Assembly: GCA_023362775.1 (NCBI GenBank)
Contig: JALMGJ010000012.1
Location: 25,079,001-25,143,000 of the forward strand
DNA length: 64,000 nucleotides
Direction: 5' to 3'
Origin: Charina bottae
Taxonomy: Eukaryota > Chordata > Lepidosauria > Squamata > Charinaidae
Shown here: positions 46,890 through 57,639 of the stretch, in pieces
How the letters are laid out: each line of letters opens with the position of its first letter
How positions within the stretch are numbered: the first letter of the stretch is position 1
Program-made: the position numbers and the translations under genes
Notes under the pieces: model-generated
What the model was told of the DNA's origin: nothing
What the model saw: the letters and a program-made list of their open reading frames with translations, nothing else
Database searches by the model: none

Positions 46890-47085
46890 GGATGTATCTA
46901 TGCAGTTTTCTTCTCAAGAATACAGAAATGCTTTTCCATTGCCATCTTCCAGGATGGAAATGTACAGCCCTATCTATAGCTCCGTAGTTCCCTGAAGGTC
47001 TCCCATCCAAGGACCAGCCAAGCCCAATCCTGCTTAGCTTCCAAGCTCAGACAAGGTTGGCCAGCTGCTATCTGTTGAGACAGTG
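46890..47085 (-). repeat. 5S rRNA-derived SINE, antisense
   Basis: 'ggtctcccatccaaggaccagccaagcccaatcctgcttagcttccaagctcagacaagg' is the complement of the central 5S rRNA (internal control region included). SINE body lies to the left ('gcagttttcttctcaagaatacag'). Confidence 0.85.
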
Positions 47086-47694
47086 ACTAGGGATTGATCA
47101 TTGGAACTAGACAAAGGAAGTGGGGGATTTTTGGCCCTCCAGATGTTGATGAACAATAACAAAGGCAGCATAATCAAAAGTGAGGGGTTCTTGGCATTCT
47201 TTAAGGCCCTCACCTTTGAGCTAGAGGGAGAATTTGTGGGTGGGGGGAAAAAAAGTTTGGCAAGGTGTGATTGGCTAATCACTGCACACTTAAATGAAGA
47301 AGCAACAGGAAATATCTGTCTGGACTATTTTTAACCTTTCTGTCTCAAGAAGAGGCAGATTGATTAGACAGGTCTGAGTTTCTGGGGAAATTGTGGCATA
47401 TTTGTTTAGGACAAAATGTTACAACATCTATCACAAAGGTGAGGGAGAAAAAATCCATTCAGACATCTGAGGACATGGTTGTCATTTTTATTGGAAAGCA
47501 GACCGACCAGACAATACAGAAACATGGCAGAATCCATGCTCTGCCCTCATTCATGTTTAATTTCATGTTGCGTGCATCTAACCAATTATTTCTAAAATAA
47601 TTGGAACCCTAGCTATGGAGAGTTTGCAAACCAGCAAGGCACTAGCCCTTTGCTGCATTTTAAAGAGGTGTGGAATAATTGCCTATCGGCAGGA

Positions 47695-47870
47695 GGCAGC
47701 ATTTAGTCAACGCTGGTTAATTTGGGAAAAAGCTAAGCAAGCTTGGATTAGGTAAGTATTTGAATGGGGGATCATGAGGAAATCCCAGAACAGTGGACTA
47801 GGCTGAGAAGTTTTTAAAAATCCTGGAAGACGACCATTGTAAATCACATCTAAATTTTTGTCAAGAAAAC
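47695..47870 (+). repeat. 5S rRNA-derived SINE, diverged
   Basis: 'aaaagctaagcaagcttggattaggtaagtatttgaatgggggatcatgaggaaatccc' is a decayed 5S internal promoter plus SINE body. Confidence 0.7.
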
Positions 47871-48211
47871 AACTTGATTATCTATATAGGCACTAGAAAT
47901 CAAGTTCTTAAGGGAGCTTTTAATTTAAAAAAAAATGAAAGATGCCATGTTGGCTGACCAACTATGGAGAGCAGGGAAAGAGGCTGCACTGAGCCCAGGA
48001 ACCAAGGGATGGGGGACCCCAGAGTTCCCATCAAGGGGAAACTCCCCCCTTCCCATAAGTTCTCCAGTTTCAGCCTAGCAAAACAAACATGGCTTAAAGT
48101 GAGCTTTAAGATGTTCCAGTCTGCTTAACTAATGAACAGTCTGGAATCACACAGTGCAGGACTGTCTATAGCTTGAATCATGTCAACTGGATTTCTATTT
48201 TCTCAGTGGAA

Positions 48212-48244
48212 ACGTTTCGCTCCTTATCCAAGGAGCTTCTTCAG
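48212..48244 (-). ncRNA. hammerhead-like motif in left inverted terminus of PLE-B
   Basis: The minus strand shows CTGAAGA, a perfect 7-bp stem II with GGAT loop, and GAAACGT, a mirror of the right-end motif. Confidence 0.6.
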
Positions 48245-48255
48245 TCTGAGCAAAG

Positions 48256-48771
48256 ATAAAACGGATATTTGGCAAACACCACATACCTGTATATTTCAAA
48301 CCCACCAACACACTGAGACAGAGGCTTGTACACCCCAAAGATCAAACTCCAAAACACAAGAAAAGCAATGTAGTTTATGCAATCCAGTGCAGTGAGGAGT
48401 GCTCTGAACTCTACATTGAAGAAACCAAACAACTTTTGTACAGGAGGATGGCCCAACACAGGAGAAGTAACACCACAGGACCAGAGTCAGCAGTTTATCT
48501 TCATCTAAAGGAAAAAGGACACTCATTTGAGGACATTAATGTTCACATTTTAGACAGAGAAGATAGGTGGTTTGAGAGAGGGGTCAAGGAATCCATTTAT
48601 GCCAACTTGGAAAATCCTTCCTTGAATAGAGGTGGGGGCCTCAGGCACAATCTTTCCCCCATCTTCCTCCCTGCTTTGTCTTCTGTGCCTAGGAAGATTA
48701 AGACCATTTCACAAGCTCAACAGCAGCATGGTGATCTTAACGATCCTCCTTTAGATGATAAAAGGACTTAA
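48256..48771 (+). CDS. PLE-B GIY-YIG endonuclease fragment
   Basis: One frame runs open from the inner edge of the left inverted repeat to a stop at 48771, starting without a proper Met because the element is 5'-truncated. It begins with a linker (HIPVYFKPTNTLRQRL) and continues with the GIY-YIG fold: VVYAIQC (GIY half), CSEEC (cysteine pair), LYIEE (YIG half, Gly replaced by Glu), RRMAQHRR and, further on, SAVYLHLKEKGHSF and REDRWFERGVKESIY, the usual PLE C-terminal signature. The Gly-to-Glu change and missing RT suggest loss of function, although the frame itself is unbroken. PLE endonucleases cut target DNA to prime reverse transcription. Confidence 0.85.
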   Translation: MKRIFGKHHIPVYFKPTNTLRQRLVHPKDQTPKHKKSNVVYAIQCSEECSELYIEETKQLLYRRMAQHRRSNTTGPESAVYLHLKEKGHSFEDINVHILDREDRWFERGVKESIYANLENPSLNRGGGLRHNLSPIFLPALSSVPRKIKTISQAQQQHGDLNDPPLDDKRT

Positions 48772-48867
48772 AATAACATCTCAATATAACCATGACCTAG
48801 CCCCAGGTGTAAGGTCACACAGCTACCTAGAAACATATTTAGGATTCCCTTACTAACTTTGCTCAGA

Positions 48868-48900
48868 CTGAAGAAGCTCCTTGGATAAGGAGCGAAACGT
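48868..48900 (+). ncRNA. hammerhead-like motif in right terminus of PLE-B
   Basis: CTGAAGA (48868-48874; CUGANGA core), stem II GCTCCTT/AAGGAGC (48876-48882 with 48887-48893; GGAT loop), GAAA (48894-48897) and then CGT. PLEs are known to carry hammerhead ribozymes with minimal stem III. I cannot place stem III or the cleavage site confidently. Confidence 0.65.
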
Positions 48901-49182
48901 TTCCACTGAGAAAATAGAAATCCAGTTGACATGATTCAAGCTACAGACAATTCCACCTGGATGACTGAGAACCTTCATAGACACAGTGCAGGACTGATTT
49001 GGCAGCCATGCGAAGGGCACGTTTAGATGTCTCCTTCAAGTTAATAATTGTAGAATATGAGAGCCGGGAGGATGCATCAAAGACTTTGTGGCAAGCATGA
49101 ATGTTGAAGTGGAATTTGAAGGAAAAAAGTGGAAACTTAAGAGGGCAGCAAGGGAGAAAGAAATCCATGTTTGTTTGTTTGT

Positions 49183-49245
49183 TTATTTAATCAAATTTAT
49201 CACCGCCCAACTCCCCCGAGGGGGACTCTGGGCGGTTTACAACAA
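49183..49245 (-). mobile_element. L2-like 3' tail, antisense
   Basis: 'tttatttaatcaaatttatcaccgcccaactcccccgagggggactctgggcgg' is the complement of the L2-like terminus, well preserved. Confidence 0.75.
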
Positions 49246-49927
49246 AATATAATCATTAATATACAATTATAAATAGATTAAAATACATATTAAATAACAG
49301 TTTAGAATATAGAGAATATAATAGTTTTATAATTTTATATGTTTTATAATAATATAAAAAACATTATATACATTATATGTATATAAAGTTTTTTCCTCTA
49401 ACACCAGGTTGCTATGATTCAGCAGAGCTTCTTCTTAGACTCTTGTGACTTCCAGAGCCTGTATGCAATCAGGCAAACCAACAAGGCAATTTCTGGGCAA
49501 AATTAAACTGAGACGGGCTCGGTCATGTTGCATTCCTCAGCAGAGGGATGCTCCCATAACAAGGAGATTGCAGCTCCTACAGCAGGCAATTTTGTTGAGC
49601 TGCAAAAATATGGGCGTAAGTTGATGTTAACCTCATGGCAGAAAAATGTGACAATCCTGCAATTCTGACTACATTGGGAGAGAAAAGTGATGTTCCTGAT
49701 GCAGGGATGGACAGAGGGGAAGCCATATGAAATGTATACAGTGATACAATTCTCACAAAATCTGAGCTGGGGATGAATCACAAAACAGCAAAAGATGGAG
49801 ATATGGTATTGTTTTTAGCAGCCCTGCTGAAGAACATATCTGAAAAGCAAGTGTAACAGAGATGATAACAGGAATCAAAACTATATGTGGGATTTCTTAT
49901 TTATTCAAGGGATTTATCCCTCAAATG

Positions 49928-50264
49928 AAAGGGGCATGGTGGCTCAGAGGGTAAGATGCCAGGCTTGTCGATCACAAGATCGCAAGTTCGGAGGTTCGAA
50001 TCCCTAGTCCTGCGTGCGGAGTGAGCTCCCGCACTCGCCCCAGCTCTTGCCAACCTAGCAATTCGAAAGCATGCAAATGCAAGTAGATGAATAGGTACCA
50101 CTTCGGTGGGATGGTAACAGCGTTCCATGTGTGTCATGCGGCCACATGACCGTGAAAGCATCTTCGGACAACGCTGGCTCTTCGGCTAACAAACAGAGAT
50201 GAGCACCGGTCCCTAGAGTCGGACATGACTGCACAACTGTGTGGGGGGAACCTTTACCTTTACC
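49928..50264 (+). repeat. tRNA-derived SINE, family A, full length with TSD
   Basis: Perfect 13-bp TSD TATCCCTCAAATG (49915-49927 and 50265-50277). The A-box TGGCTCAGAGG, B-box GGTTCGAATCC, body and CCTTTACCTTTACC tail are all present (337 bp). This copy best defines the family's ends. Confidence 0.95.
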
Positions 50265-50277
50265 TATCCCTCAAATG

Positions 50278-51530
50278 GCTTGTTTTAGAAAAACATTAGA
50301 AACAGCATCTTTAAAAAGCAATCATTAAGACACATTTATAAGTAGCTAGAGATGTAAATAGTTCTCAATAGACTCTGCTGGAAACAGCTTTGGGCATTCC
50401 ATCCAAACTTTGCAGAGAGTTCAACAATAGGAGCAAAATCCATTAGCATTCATTTATTCCTGATTAAAAATCTGCCCCTAAAAACTGTCTGAAAAAAATG
50501 GTACACTTCAGAAAGTTGCATGCCAACAAGGGTAATTACAGTGTTTTAAAAAAGAATTCACATTGGGTAAGTTTGCATTTTGAAAACTCTGCATCAGATT
50601 TACTGATTTACTGTAGATAGTTTTACAAATGAAACAAAAACAAAAAATGCAGTATGATTTGCATTTTAGAAGTTTTTGGGCAATTTAAGTTAAATTTTAT
50701 GTAAATTATGTACAGTACAATGCCTCCAAATGTCCAAAGATAGTGAATATAAATGGTTATGAATTTTCTATATTTTTTTACATCTAAAGATAAAAATATA
50801 CCAGATCAGAATATTGCCCTAGTAATGCAGACAGTTAAATAGACAGAATTTGCAATGATTAGTACTTGTTTATTTAAAGCACAACAAAAACCAAAACACA
50901 AGCAGCCAAAAGTATCAATGAATAAAATTAAACTACAGGCTCAAGTACTTGTTTAATAAGAAACATCTTTACTTGCTGAAGAACACAGAAAGGAAGATGA
51001 CCTGACCTCTGGGGTTATCAATCATTTCCCTTATGAAGAAAGGTCATTGATTCAGTGCTTCTCACTTATTATATATTCTCTGCACATGGAAATTGTCTGC
51101 AAGGAAATTTTCAGCCTAGACTTCTATCTGACATTCACGTCTTCTATGCAAGGAGTTTCTCAGATGAAGAAGCGTTCAGACATAGAATTCTTCTCTTAGG
51201 ACCTCCACTGGTATGAGAAGGCACCAACTACTTTGTGTAATTCAGCAGTTTGTCCAGCCCAGCAATTTTCCTTCCTTAGAAACCTTAAGCAGCTCAGCTG
51301 AACAAGTGAGAGTAGAGAAGTACATAGAATATTTTAAGAACAAAGACAGAAATGTGTGTGCCAATATCCTTTCCCCGCGTATCCTCAATTCATTGTGGGA
51401 TTCAATGCAACAGCTTTTCATTGGCAACGTGGGAATGTCTTCAGTTAAGCCAAAGTGTGCATTTCCAGCAGCTTTTCTTACCTTTGTGGTGCTCTGTGCA
51501 AAATAAAAGCAGATGCTCAAACCTGGAACA
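50278..51530. other. unique AT-rich sequence
   Basis: Nothing recognised. The 97- and 148-codon overlapping frames near 51.2-51.7 kb on opposite strands have no domain, and one runs into MITE sequence, so I treat both as chance. Confidence 0.4.
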
Positions 51531-51555
51531 TTCCTCTCTTTTCTTATGCACATAT

Positions 51556-51615
51556 GCTGCCGCCGCCGCTGCCGCCGTTGGTGTGTCGCCAACGTCGGCA
51601 CTTTAGAAAGCACTG
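51556..51615. mobile_element. GC-rich remnant of the hAT-like MITE
   Basis: 'gccgccgttggtgtgtcgcc' followed by 'actttagaaagcactg' resembles the right end of the 40.0-40.41 kb element (GTTTGGAAAGCTCTG). The left part is missing. Confidence 0.5.
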
Positions 51616-51966
51616 ATCTAATGGGACCCACAATTCTGGTTAGATTGGATTGCCCTTTGACCAGTTCCTTATGGGGAACACCCAGCATGCTGTGTCACAA
51701 CTGAGTTTCCACTAAAGCTGTCCTGCCTCCCTAATTGCCCACCACCTAGTTCATGGATGGACAAACTTTCTTCGGTTGAAGGCTGCATTCCTTCATCAGT
51801 AATGGCCTTAGAGTTTGGGGTCCCTGGGTAAGAGTGTTATCTGGGTCTCCTACAGAAGATTGATTTTTTATAACCCATGAGGCAGGTATATCTGATTTAA
51901 TTCTAAGATTTCTCAGCTCATGATGTAGCCACAAACCTAGAGTTCTCATAATTCAAAAACAAAAAG

Positions 51967-52272
51967 GTTAAAGGTTTTCCCCTGCACAGTCATCTCCGAC
52001 TCTAGGGGGCAGTGGTCATCTCCGTTTCTTAGCTGAAGTGTCAGCTCTGTCCGAAGACGCTTCCAGGGTCATGTGGCCGGCATGACGCGCATGGAACGCT
52101 GTTACCATCCCACCTAAGTGGTACCTACTGTATTTATCTACTTGCATTTGCATGCTTTCGAATTGCTAGGTTGGCAAGAGCTGGGGCAAGTGTGGGAGCT
52201 CACTCCATCACGTGGCGCTGAGGTCTTGAACTGCCAACCATCCGATCGACAAGCCTGGCGTCTTAACCACAA
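51967..52272 (-). repeat. tRNA-derived SINE, family A, antisense
   Basis: The antisense body and head are readable to the B-box region ('ttgaactgccaaccatccgatcgacaagcctgg'), with the tail GGTTAAAGG at the left. Flanks ACAAAAAGGTTAAA and ACAAAAGTTAAA suggest a TSD but overlap the tail sequence. Confidence 0.85.
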
Positions 52273-52334
52273 AAGTTAAATTCCATTAATCAGATATGTA
52301 ATGTTCTCTCCTGTAGTGCAGTGTTCATTTGTTT

Positions 52335-52338
52335 GTCC

Positions 52339-52371
<33 letters not shown>

Positions 52372-52905
52372 TTTTATATCCCGCCTTTTTATTTTTAAAA
52401 ATAACTCAAGGCAGCGAACATACCAAATACTCCTTCCTCCTCCTATTTTCCCACAACAACAACCCTGTGAGGTAAGTTGGACTGAGAGAGAGTGACTCAC
52501 CCAAGGTCACCCAGCCAGCTTTCATGCCTAAGGTGGGACTAGAACTCTGAGTCTCCTGGTTTGCCATTGGCTCCTTCCTAGGGCTGAGAGACAGGGACTG
52601 GCCCAAGGTCACCCAGCTGGCTTTCATGCCTAAGGCAGGACTAGAACTCTCAGTCTCCTGGTTTGCTATTGGCTCCTTCCTAGGGCTGAGAGACAGGGAC
52701 TGGCCCAAGGTCACCCAGCCGGCTTTCATGCCTAAGGCGGGACCTGAACTCTCAGTCTCCTGGTTTGCCATTGGCTCCTTCCTAGGGCTGAGAGACAGGG
52801 ACTGGCCCAAGGTCACCCAGCCGGCTTTCATGCCTAAGGCGGGACTAGAACTCACAGCCTCCTGGTTTATAGCCCGTTGCCTTAACCACTAGACCAAACT
52901 CTCCA
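52335..52905 (-). repeat. tRNA-derived SINE, family B, with four 102-bp modules
   Basis: The left side is the antisense tail, starting in an (ATTT)n run (to about 52376), then CGCCTTTTTATTTTTAAAAATAACTCAAGGC. To the right, TTCATGCCTAAGG occurs at 52521, 52623, 52725 and 52827, exactly 102 bp apart each time. Each module contains the complement of the B box (GGACTAGAACTC). The 149-codon minus-strand frame across it is a repeat artefact: 102 is divisible by 3, so the frame stays open. Confidence 0.93.
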
Positions 52906-53299
52906 GTGGGTAAGTTTAGTATTAGTGCCTTGTGTTTTTGTTAATTTTATTTTACTATTGTAATTTTAGTTATGATTTTAACCTGATTTACAGGGTTGGG
53001 GATGTGCACCACTCAAAGTAGATAATATCTGGAACAGCCTACAAAGTTGCCCCCCAGAAACCCCACAGTTCCTTTCAAGAAGCAACATATTATTCTTCAG
53101 GTGCAGCTTAAGGAAATCCATCACCTCAAATGATGTATTTTCTCCTTCTTCAAGTTCCTTTGTGGATCTATAAAGGGGAACAATGCTCAAAAGGCAAAAG
53201 AGGTTGGGTCTTTCTCGCTTTGAGCGGTGGTGGATAAAGGGAGATGTGATAACAAAATTATGGATAATATGAGAAATATAGATTTGCAGACTTCCATTG

Positions 53300-53372
53300 A
53301 AACTTGGGTCCCTCCTTGTGAGGGAGATGGGTGGGATATAAATATGATAAATAAATAAATAAACAAACTTGA
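53300..53372 (+). mobile_element. L2-like 3' tail
   Basis: 'gggtccctccttgtgagggagatgggtgggatataaatatgataaataaataaa'. Confidence 0.7.
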
Positions 53373-53799
53373 ATTGAAACTTGAAAGTCAGGGCTAATAA
53401 TAAGAAGTACTTCTTTACAGAACGATGGCTGAACTTATGGAGTTTGCCAGTTTTGACCAGGGCTATATTACCATTTTCCTAACAAGGGGCTCACCATTCA
53501 CAGATGGTGAGGGAAGGCGATCTGGAAAAAAAGACAACCTGTCTCTTACTTTCTCTTTCCTGCTGTGTCAGAGTATACAGCGCTGGGGTTGCCAATGTTC
53601 CTTCTAGACCTCAGAGTAATATGTTCTATTGAGTATGCAGACACTCACAAGAGATTAGATAAAATAGTCTATTTACTCTATATACATACGCAGTCAATAC
53701 ACAGTCCAATAACGTCCACAGATACAGATGATAATGAAGATAGTAACGAGAAGAGAGTGAACACCAGAGCTCCTCTGCTTATATACTTAAATTGACCAA

Positions 53800-54638
53800 T
53801 CGCATTATAGGTCAAATTCATTAGCTTAAACTATATCAGCTGTGGTATGAGTCACTTCTTCAACAATGGCTGCTGATAGAATGACTTGCAGAACTTAATG
53901 CCTCTCACCTGTCTAATTAATCTACTTGTAAATTCTGGGTATTATACAAACCCCAACATGCTGTTTGTTTGGAACCAAGTTAGTTGAAAGAGATGACAGT
54001 GATTAATGCTGCGGAGTAACAGTGTGTGAGCCTACCCTCTCTTGGGGCTTCCTCAAACACTCTCCAACCTGGTATCCCTTATGCAGAATTGAGTCACAGG
54101 TGTAGTGGTGCCTGCCTCACTTCCTTCATCCCTGCAGACACAATTCGGTCACCATCAGCAGAGCCTTCATCAATGCTTCTCCCCATATTATCTCACAGTC
54201 GCTATCCTCCAAGGTCACAGTGTTGAATCTTACCAAGAGGACCTGATGATGTCTCCAAATTTAACATGGGATTCCAGTGAGCTTTTCCCATATCCTTCCA
54301 ATGCACCTCTGCTCTTGATGGTTGTCTACTACCTCCAAAATTATGAGCAACATGCCTTCAATAACGTCAGATGGAAATCTACAGTGGGAAAGGACTATTG
54401 CATATCTGAATTACATTTATCATTCAGACCCAAAGCCCTCATACACAGAGCAGCTGAGCCTGAGGTTATACTGAAAAATATTAGCATCCTCTCAATTCAC
54501 TGTTCAGCACAGAAAAGGAATCTGTGGGGACTGTTTGAAGGACACGGACATACCAAATATGCAGGCGATGCGGGGAACTCTCCACTTAGCCTGTGTGAAA
54601 AAGGCAAAATCCAATGCAAATAATCAATCCAATTTGGA
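53800..54638. other. unique sequence with an unrecognised 172-codon ORF
   Basis: The frame 54105-54623 is the longest not explained by a repeat. Its composition is ordinary, there is no domain or signal I recognise, and it ends next to a PLE insertion. I see no supporting splice sites or promoter and regard it as chance unless transcript data say otherwise. Confidence 0.3.
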
Positions 54639-54649
54639 AACTCAATCCA

Positions 54650-54858
54650 ACTCAGTCAATCAACCAAGTAGCAAACAACAGCCCAATCAAGGAACTACTA
54701 AGGAGAGAACAACACCTCCACTAACACAAGCAGGACAAGCCATGGTATATAAACAGAGAGCAAGTCCCACTCTCTTTTTGCACTGAAGATGTTGCCTAGC
54801 CTGGCAATAAAACGTCTGCAAGAAAACAACAAGGGTCAGAGAGCACCAAGGACTCCAA
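54650..54858 (+). mobile_element. PLE-C 3' end, 5'-truncated (209 bp)
   Basis: TSD AACTCAATCCA / AACTGAATCCA (54639-54649 and 54859-54869; 10 of 11 identical). Sequence parallels 56306-56513, including TATATAAAC and the terminal CCAAGGACTCC. Confidence 0.88.
54783..54815 (+). ncRNA. hammerhead-like motif of PLE-C, mutated core
   Basis: CTGAAGA, stem II TTGCC/GGCAA, then TAAAACGT where the sister copy has TGAAACGT. The G12-equivalent is changed to A, which would be expected to abolish cleavage. Confidence 0.45.
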
Positions 54859-55825
54859 AACTGAATCCAATTCAAACTGGTTCAGAAAACTGTCTTGATT
54901 CAATCTGAATTATTTGAACTGAACCACCCAAAGGGGTCAGTTGGATTTACATTTCTACAACAATTCAGAAGAAATGGTTTCAGCACTTGTGACCAGACAC
55001 ATAACTGATTCACCAAAATCAATTTAGAGGCATCTGGGTTTAACTTGCAATTCAAATCAACAGTCCATAGAAAGTCAGTTCTATTTGGAGATTTGGTCAA
55101 ATCACCTTTGCATCAAAACTCCAGATCAAATATTCAGGCAGCCGTATCTGTCCACTCAGCACCTATTCACAGACACGGTTCCTTCTTCAACTGGAGATTC
55201 GCAATTAACAGCATGCTGCTGCAACTAGACTAGCATCTGCCTGTACTTCTTACCCAACTCTGCTTATTTTTCCCTCTGATGAAAACGGCTCAACCAGGCG
55301 GCTTGCCAACCTAGCTGCATTTCCACCCCCACCCCCCTTGCTAGCACTGCCAGGCAATAGTTTTGGACTTCAGATGAGTTATAGACTATTGCTAGTTCCC
55401 TGATGAACACTATAAACTGAATCTATCAGTGCCCTTCTAAAATCAGAAAATGGTCTTTCCACGTTCCAGCAGGACGTCAATTGTCATTGCAGCTAAAATA
55501 TCTGGAGCTTTGGTTTTTGGCTCATTGCAGCAAAACATTCGATTAACTGCTATCTCGTGGTTCAATTCATCCCCTGGCTCAATTTGGGAGGTTCCTCTTG
55601 ATACACTGACCAGCAGGTAATCCCACTCCTCCGAAGGCTGTATACTAAGTGATCCTAGAGCACTGTAACAGTTTCTTACCCAAATATTGCAACAACCGGT
55701 TATAACGAGAAACTGATTCAGGCACTTAGGAGAATATATTCCATTTTAGCAATATACCAACCCCACTTGCTGTGGAATCAAGGAGTTCATTGTTTGACAA
55801 ATGATCCAAACCAACCAAAACCCTT

Positions 55826-56443
55826 CAGAACATCGTACGTAAACCAAAAGACCCAGTAGCCCAAGAAGAAAAAACAGGAGTTATCTACAACATATGGTGT
55901 AAGGATTGTAACAGCCACTATGTAGGACAGACTGGCAGAAGACTAGCAGAACGCATCCATGAACACCAACTAGCAGTCAGAAGACATGATGAAAACTCCT
56001 TAATCTCACAACACATGGACAGACTTAACCATACTTTCAACTGGGAAACTGTGAGCATCTTAAACCAAGCCAAATCCAAAAATGCTACAGAATTCCTGGA
56101 AGCTTGGCACTCAGACAAAGCAGCCATCAACAGACACATAGAGGTAAACAACATTTACATACCATTCATAAGAGACAATAGAAAAGCCAGAAGACCAGAA
56201 CACCTCCTTGCCAGCAATCAACACCCAGATAGGCAAAGATTAACAGCAAGATTAGCACCAGAGGAGCAATCAAACAACACAATAGACCCTAATCAAGGAA
56301 CTATTAACTCAGTCAATCAACCAAGCAGCAAACAACAACCCAATCAAGGTACTACCAAGGAGAGTACAACACCTCCACCAACACAGGCAGGACAAGCCAG
56401 GGTATATAAACAGAGAGCAAGTCCCACTCCCTTTTCGCACTGA
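55826..56443 (+). CDS. PLE-C GIY-YIG endonuclease fragment
   Basis: The frame is open from the truncation point to the stop at 56441-56443. It contains GVIYNIWCKDCNSHYVGQT: the GIY half (VIY), a cysteine pair C-x2-C, and an intact YVG half. GRRLAERIHEHQLAVRRH follows with the arginine/histidine-rich helix, then NWETVSILNQ, EFLEAWHS and INRHIEVNN. The tail (SVNQPSSKQQPNQGT) is translated repeat-like 3' sequence. Of the three families' endonucleases here this is the least damaged at the YIG glycine. No reverse transcriptase is attached, so it cannot move by itself. Confidence 0.87.
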   Translation, partial: QNIVRKPKDPVAQEEKTGVIYNIWCKDCNSHYVGQTGRRLAERIHEHQLAVRRHDENSLISQHMDRLNHTFNWETVSILNQAKSKNATEFLEAWHSDKAAINRHIEVNNIYIPFIRDNRKARRPEHLLASNQHPDRQRLTARLAPEEQSNNTIDPNQGTINSVNQPSSKQQPNQGTTKESTTPPPTQAGQARVYKQRASPTPFSH

Positions 56444-56472
56444 AGATGTTGCCTAGCCTGGCAATGAAACGT
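56440..56472 (+). ncRNA. hammerhead-like motif of PLE-C
   Basis: CTGAAGA (56440-56446), stem II TTGCC/GGCAA, GAAACGT (from 56466). The stem is shorter than in PLE-B and a base separates it from GAAA, so the fold is plausible but not canonical. Confidence 0.5.
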
Positions 56473-56526
56473 CTGCAAGAAAACAACAAGGCTCAGAGAG
56501 CACCAAGGACTCCACAAATGATCCAA

Positions 56527-57400
56527 TTTCTTTATTCATCCCATTAGCATCTTCCCCTTCTGCTACACCAAAGACATTGATTCTATGCAGCTCAGTTCAT
56601 GGGCAAACATAGGCAATCATGGGAATCCACAAACTCTACCATTGGCTTGTATTGAATTTTAGGGTTTTGTTTGGTTTTGTTTTAATGCACACACAAACAC
56701 ACATCTTGCAACCCCCCTAAATAACCTTTAAACAAGACTCTCTTGTTTCACAGACTGAAATGTGCTGTTTTTAAGGGTACCCTTCAGTCAAGATTACTGG
56801 AGAAAAGGTGATTGGGGGGCTGGTTCTCTGTCTTGGAGAAAATGCCAGTGTATGTTTGTGTTCCAGGAAAAATGAGAGGCGAACAAATCAAGCAGAGCTA
56901 ACTGAAAAAGATGTTTAGCAATTTGCAAATAGCAAATCCCATTTTCAAAGCGTTCCATGTCTCTTGTTATTCCTGTTCATCCCTCTGGAGAAAATTGTAT
57001 TCGTGTAATTTTTAGCTGGTTCGCCTTCTGCTCTTGCTGTTTTGGCTCATTTTTCAACAGGTGATTGTGCAATCAGCTGAAGGAAGCTCCTTAGCCATGC
57101 ACAGGATTTATTTCAAAATATTCCATTCACATCATTTAGTAGTTTCTGGGCAGGTGTCTTGATTTGGGTGCCTATTTGGTTAGTAATATATTTTCACTAT
57201 ACCTTCCATCTCAAAAAGAGAAGACGGGGAATGAGAAGAAAATAGGGGAGGAGCATGGCCTCAGAATTTGCACACCAGACCCCTGTTTTATCAATATAAA
57301 AGCTAACAGAGAAAACCTCACATTAATTTTCCCATGATTGTGATAACATCTCTTCTACCCAAGCTTCTCTTTTTTTCTTTCTCTCTCTCACCAATTCCCC
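56527..57400. other. unique sequence
   Basis: No repeat recognised. The 56760-57180 part lacks the decayed-repeat look and could be conserved noncoding DNA; only alignment can tell. Confidence 0.35.
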
Positions 57401-57417
57401 AGTCTCTTTTTTTTTAT

Positions 57418-57625
57418 CTTATGTTGAGCAGGGCCTTCTCCGTGATGGCACCTGTTCTCTAGAACTTTCTCCCCTCCAGCATTTGGGAGATTCTGGGTTT
57501 GTTGTGTTTTCAACCACCTCCAAAAGACTTATCATTTGACCCAGGTTTTTCTTGTACAAGGGTGGCGAGATGGATTTTCCATTTTGTTTCAAAGTTTTAA
57601 TGGTTAAAAAAATAAATATTATTTC
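57418..57625 (+). mobile_element. L2/CR1-like LINE 3' end fragment
   Basis: 'agggccttctccgtgatggcacctgttctctagaactttctcccc' encodes the GRAFSVMAPVLWNFLP-like C-terminal block of L2/CR1-group LINEs, followed by a degenerate tail. Confidence 0.65.
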
Positions 57626-57639
57626 TTTACTTACTGACT

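Larger units (their letters stand above)
48165..48980 (+). mobile_element. PLE-B: Penelope-like element with inverted termini (816 bp)
   Basis: A 16-bp TSD ACACAGTGCAGGACTG (48149-48164 and 48981-48996) shows both ends. The left 92 bp (48165-48256) are the inverted copy of about 48856-48947 on the right, and the right copy is followed by a unique tail of about 33 nt. The endonuclease frame and a spacer lie between. Only the far C-terminal part of the PLE polyprotein is present, so the copy depends on another source for reverse transcriptase. Relatives are at 25.44 and 32.6 kb. Confidence 0.93.
55810..56513 (+). mobile_element. PLE-C: Penelope-like element, 5'-truncated (704 bp)
   Basis: Perfect 13-bp TSD ACAAATGATCCAA (55797-55809 and 56514-56526). 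It contains an open endonuclease frame and a 3' terminus ending CCAAGGACTCC. Unlike PLE-A and PLE-B it has no inverted copy of its terminus. A TATATAAAC box at 56403-56411 lies about 30 bp before the hammerhead-like motif. The sister copy at 54650 and the antisense copy at 14780 share this end. Confidence 0.93.

Noticed and set aside
52406..52855. 149-codon repetitive ORF on the minus strand
   Set aside because: It is the 102-bp SINE module translated four times.
54105..54623. 172-codon ORF as a possible host gene
   Set aside because: It has no recognised domain, codon bias or splice context; expected by chance in 64 kb.
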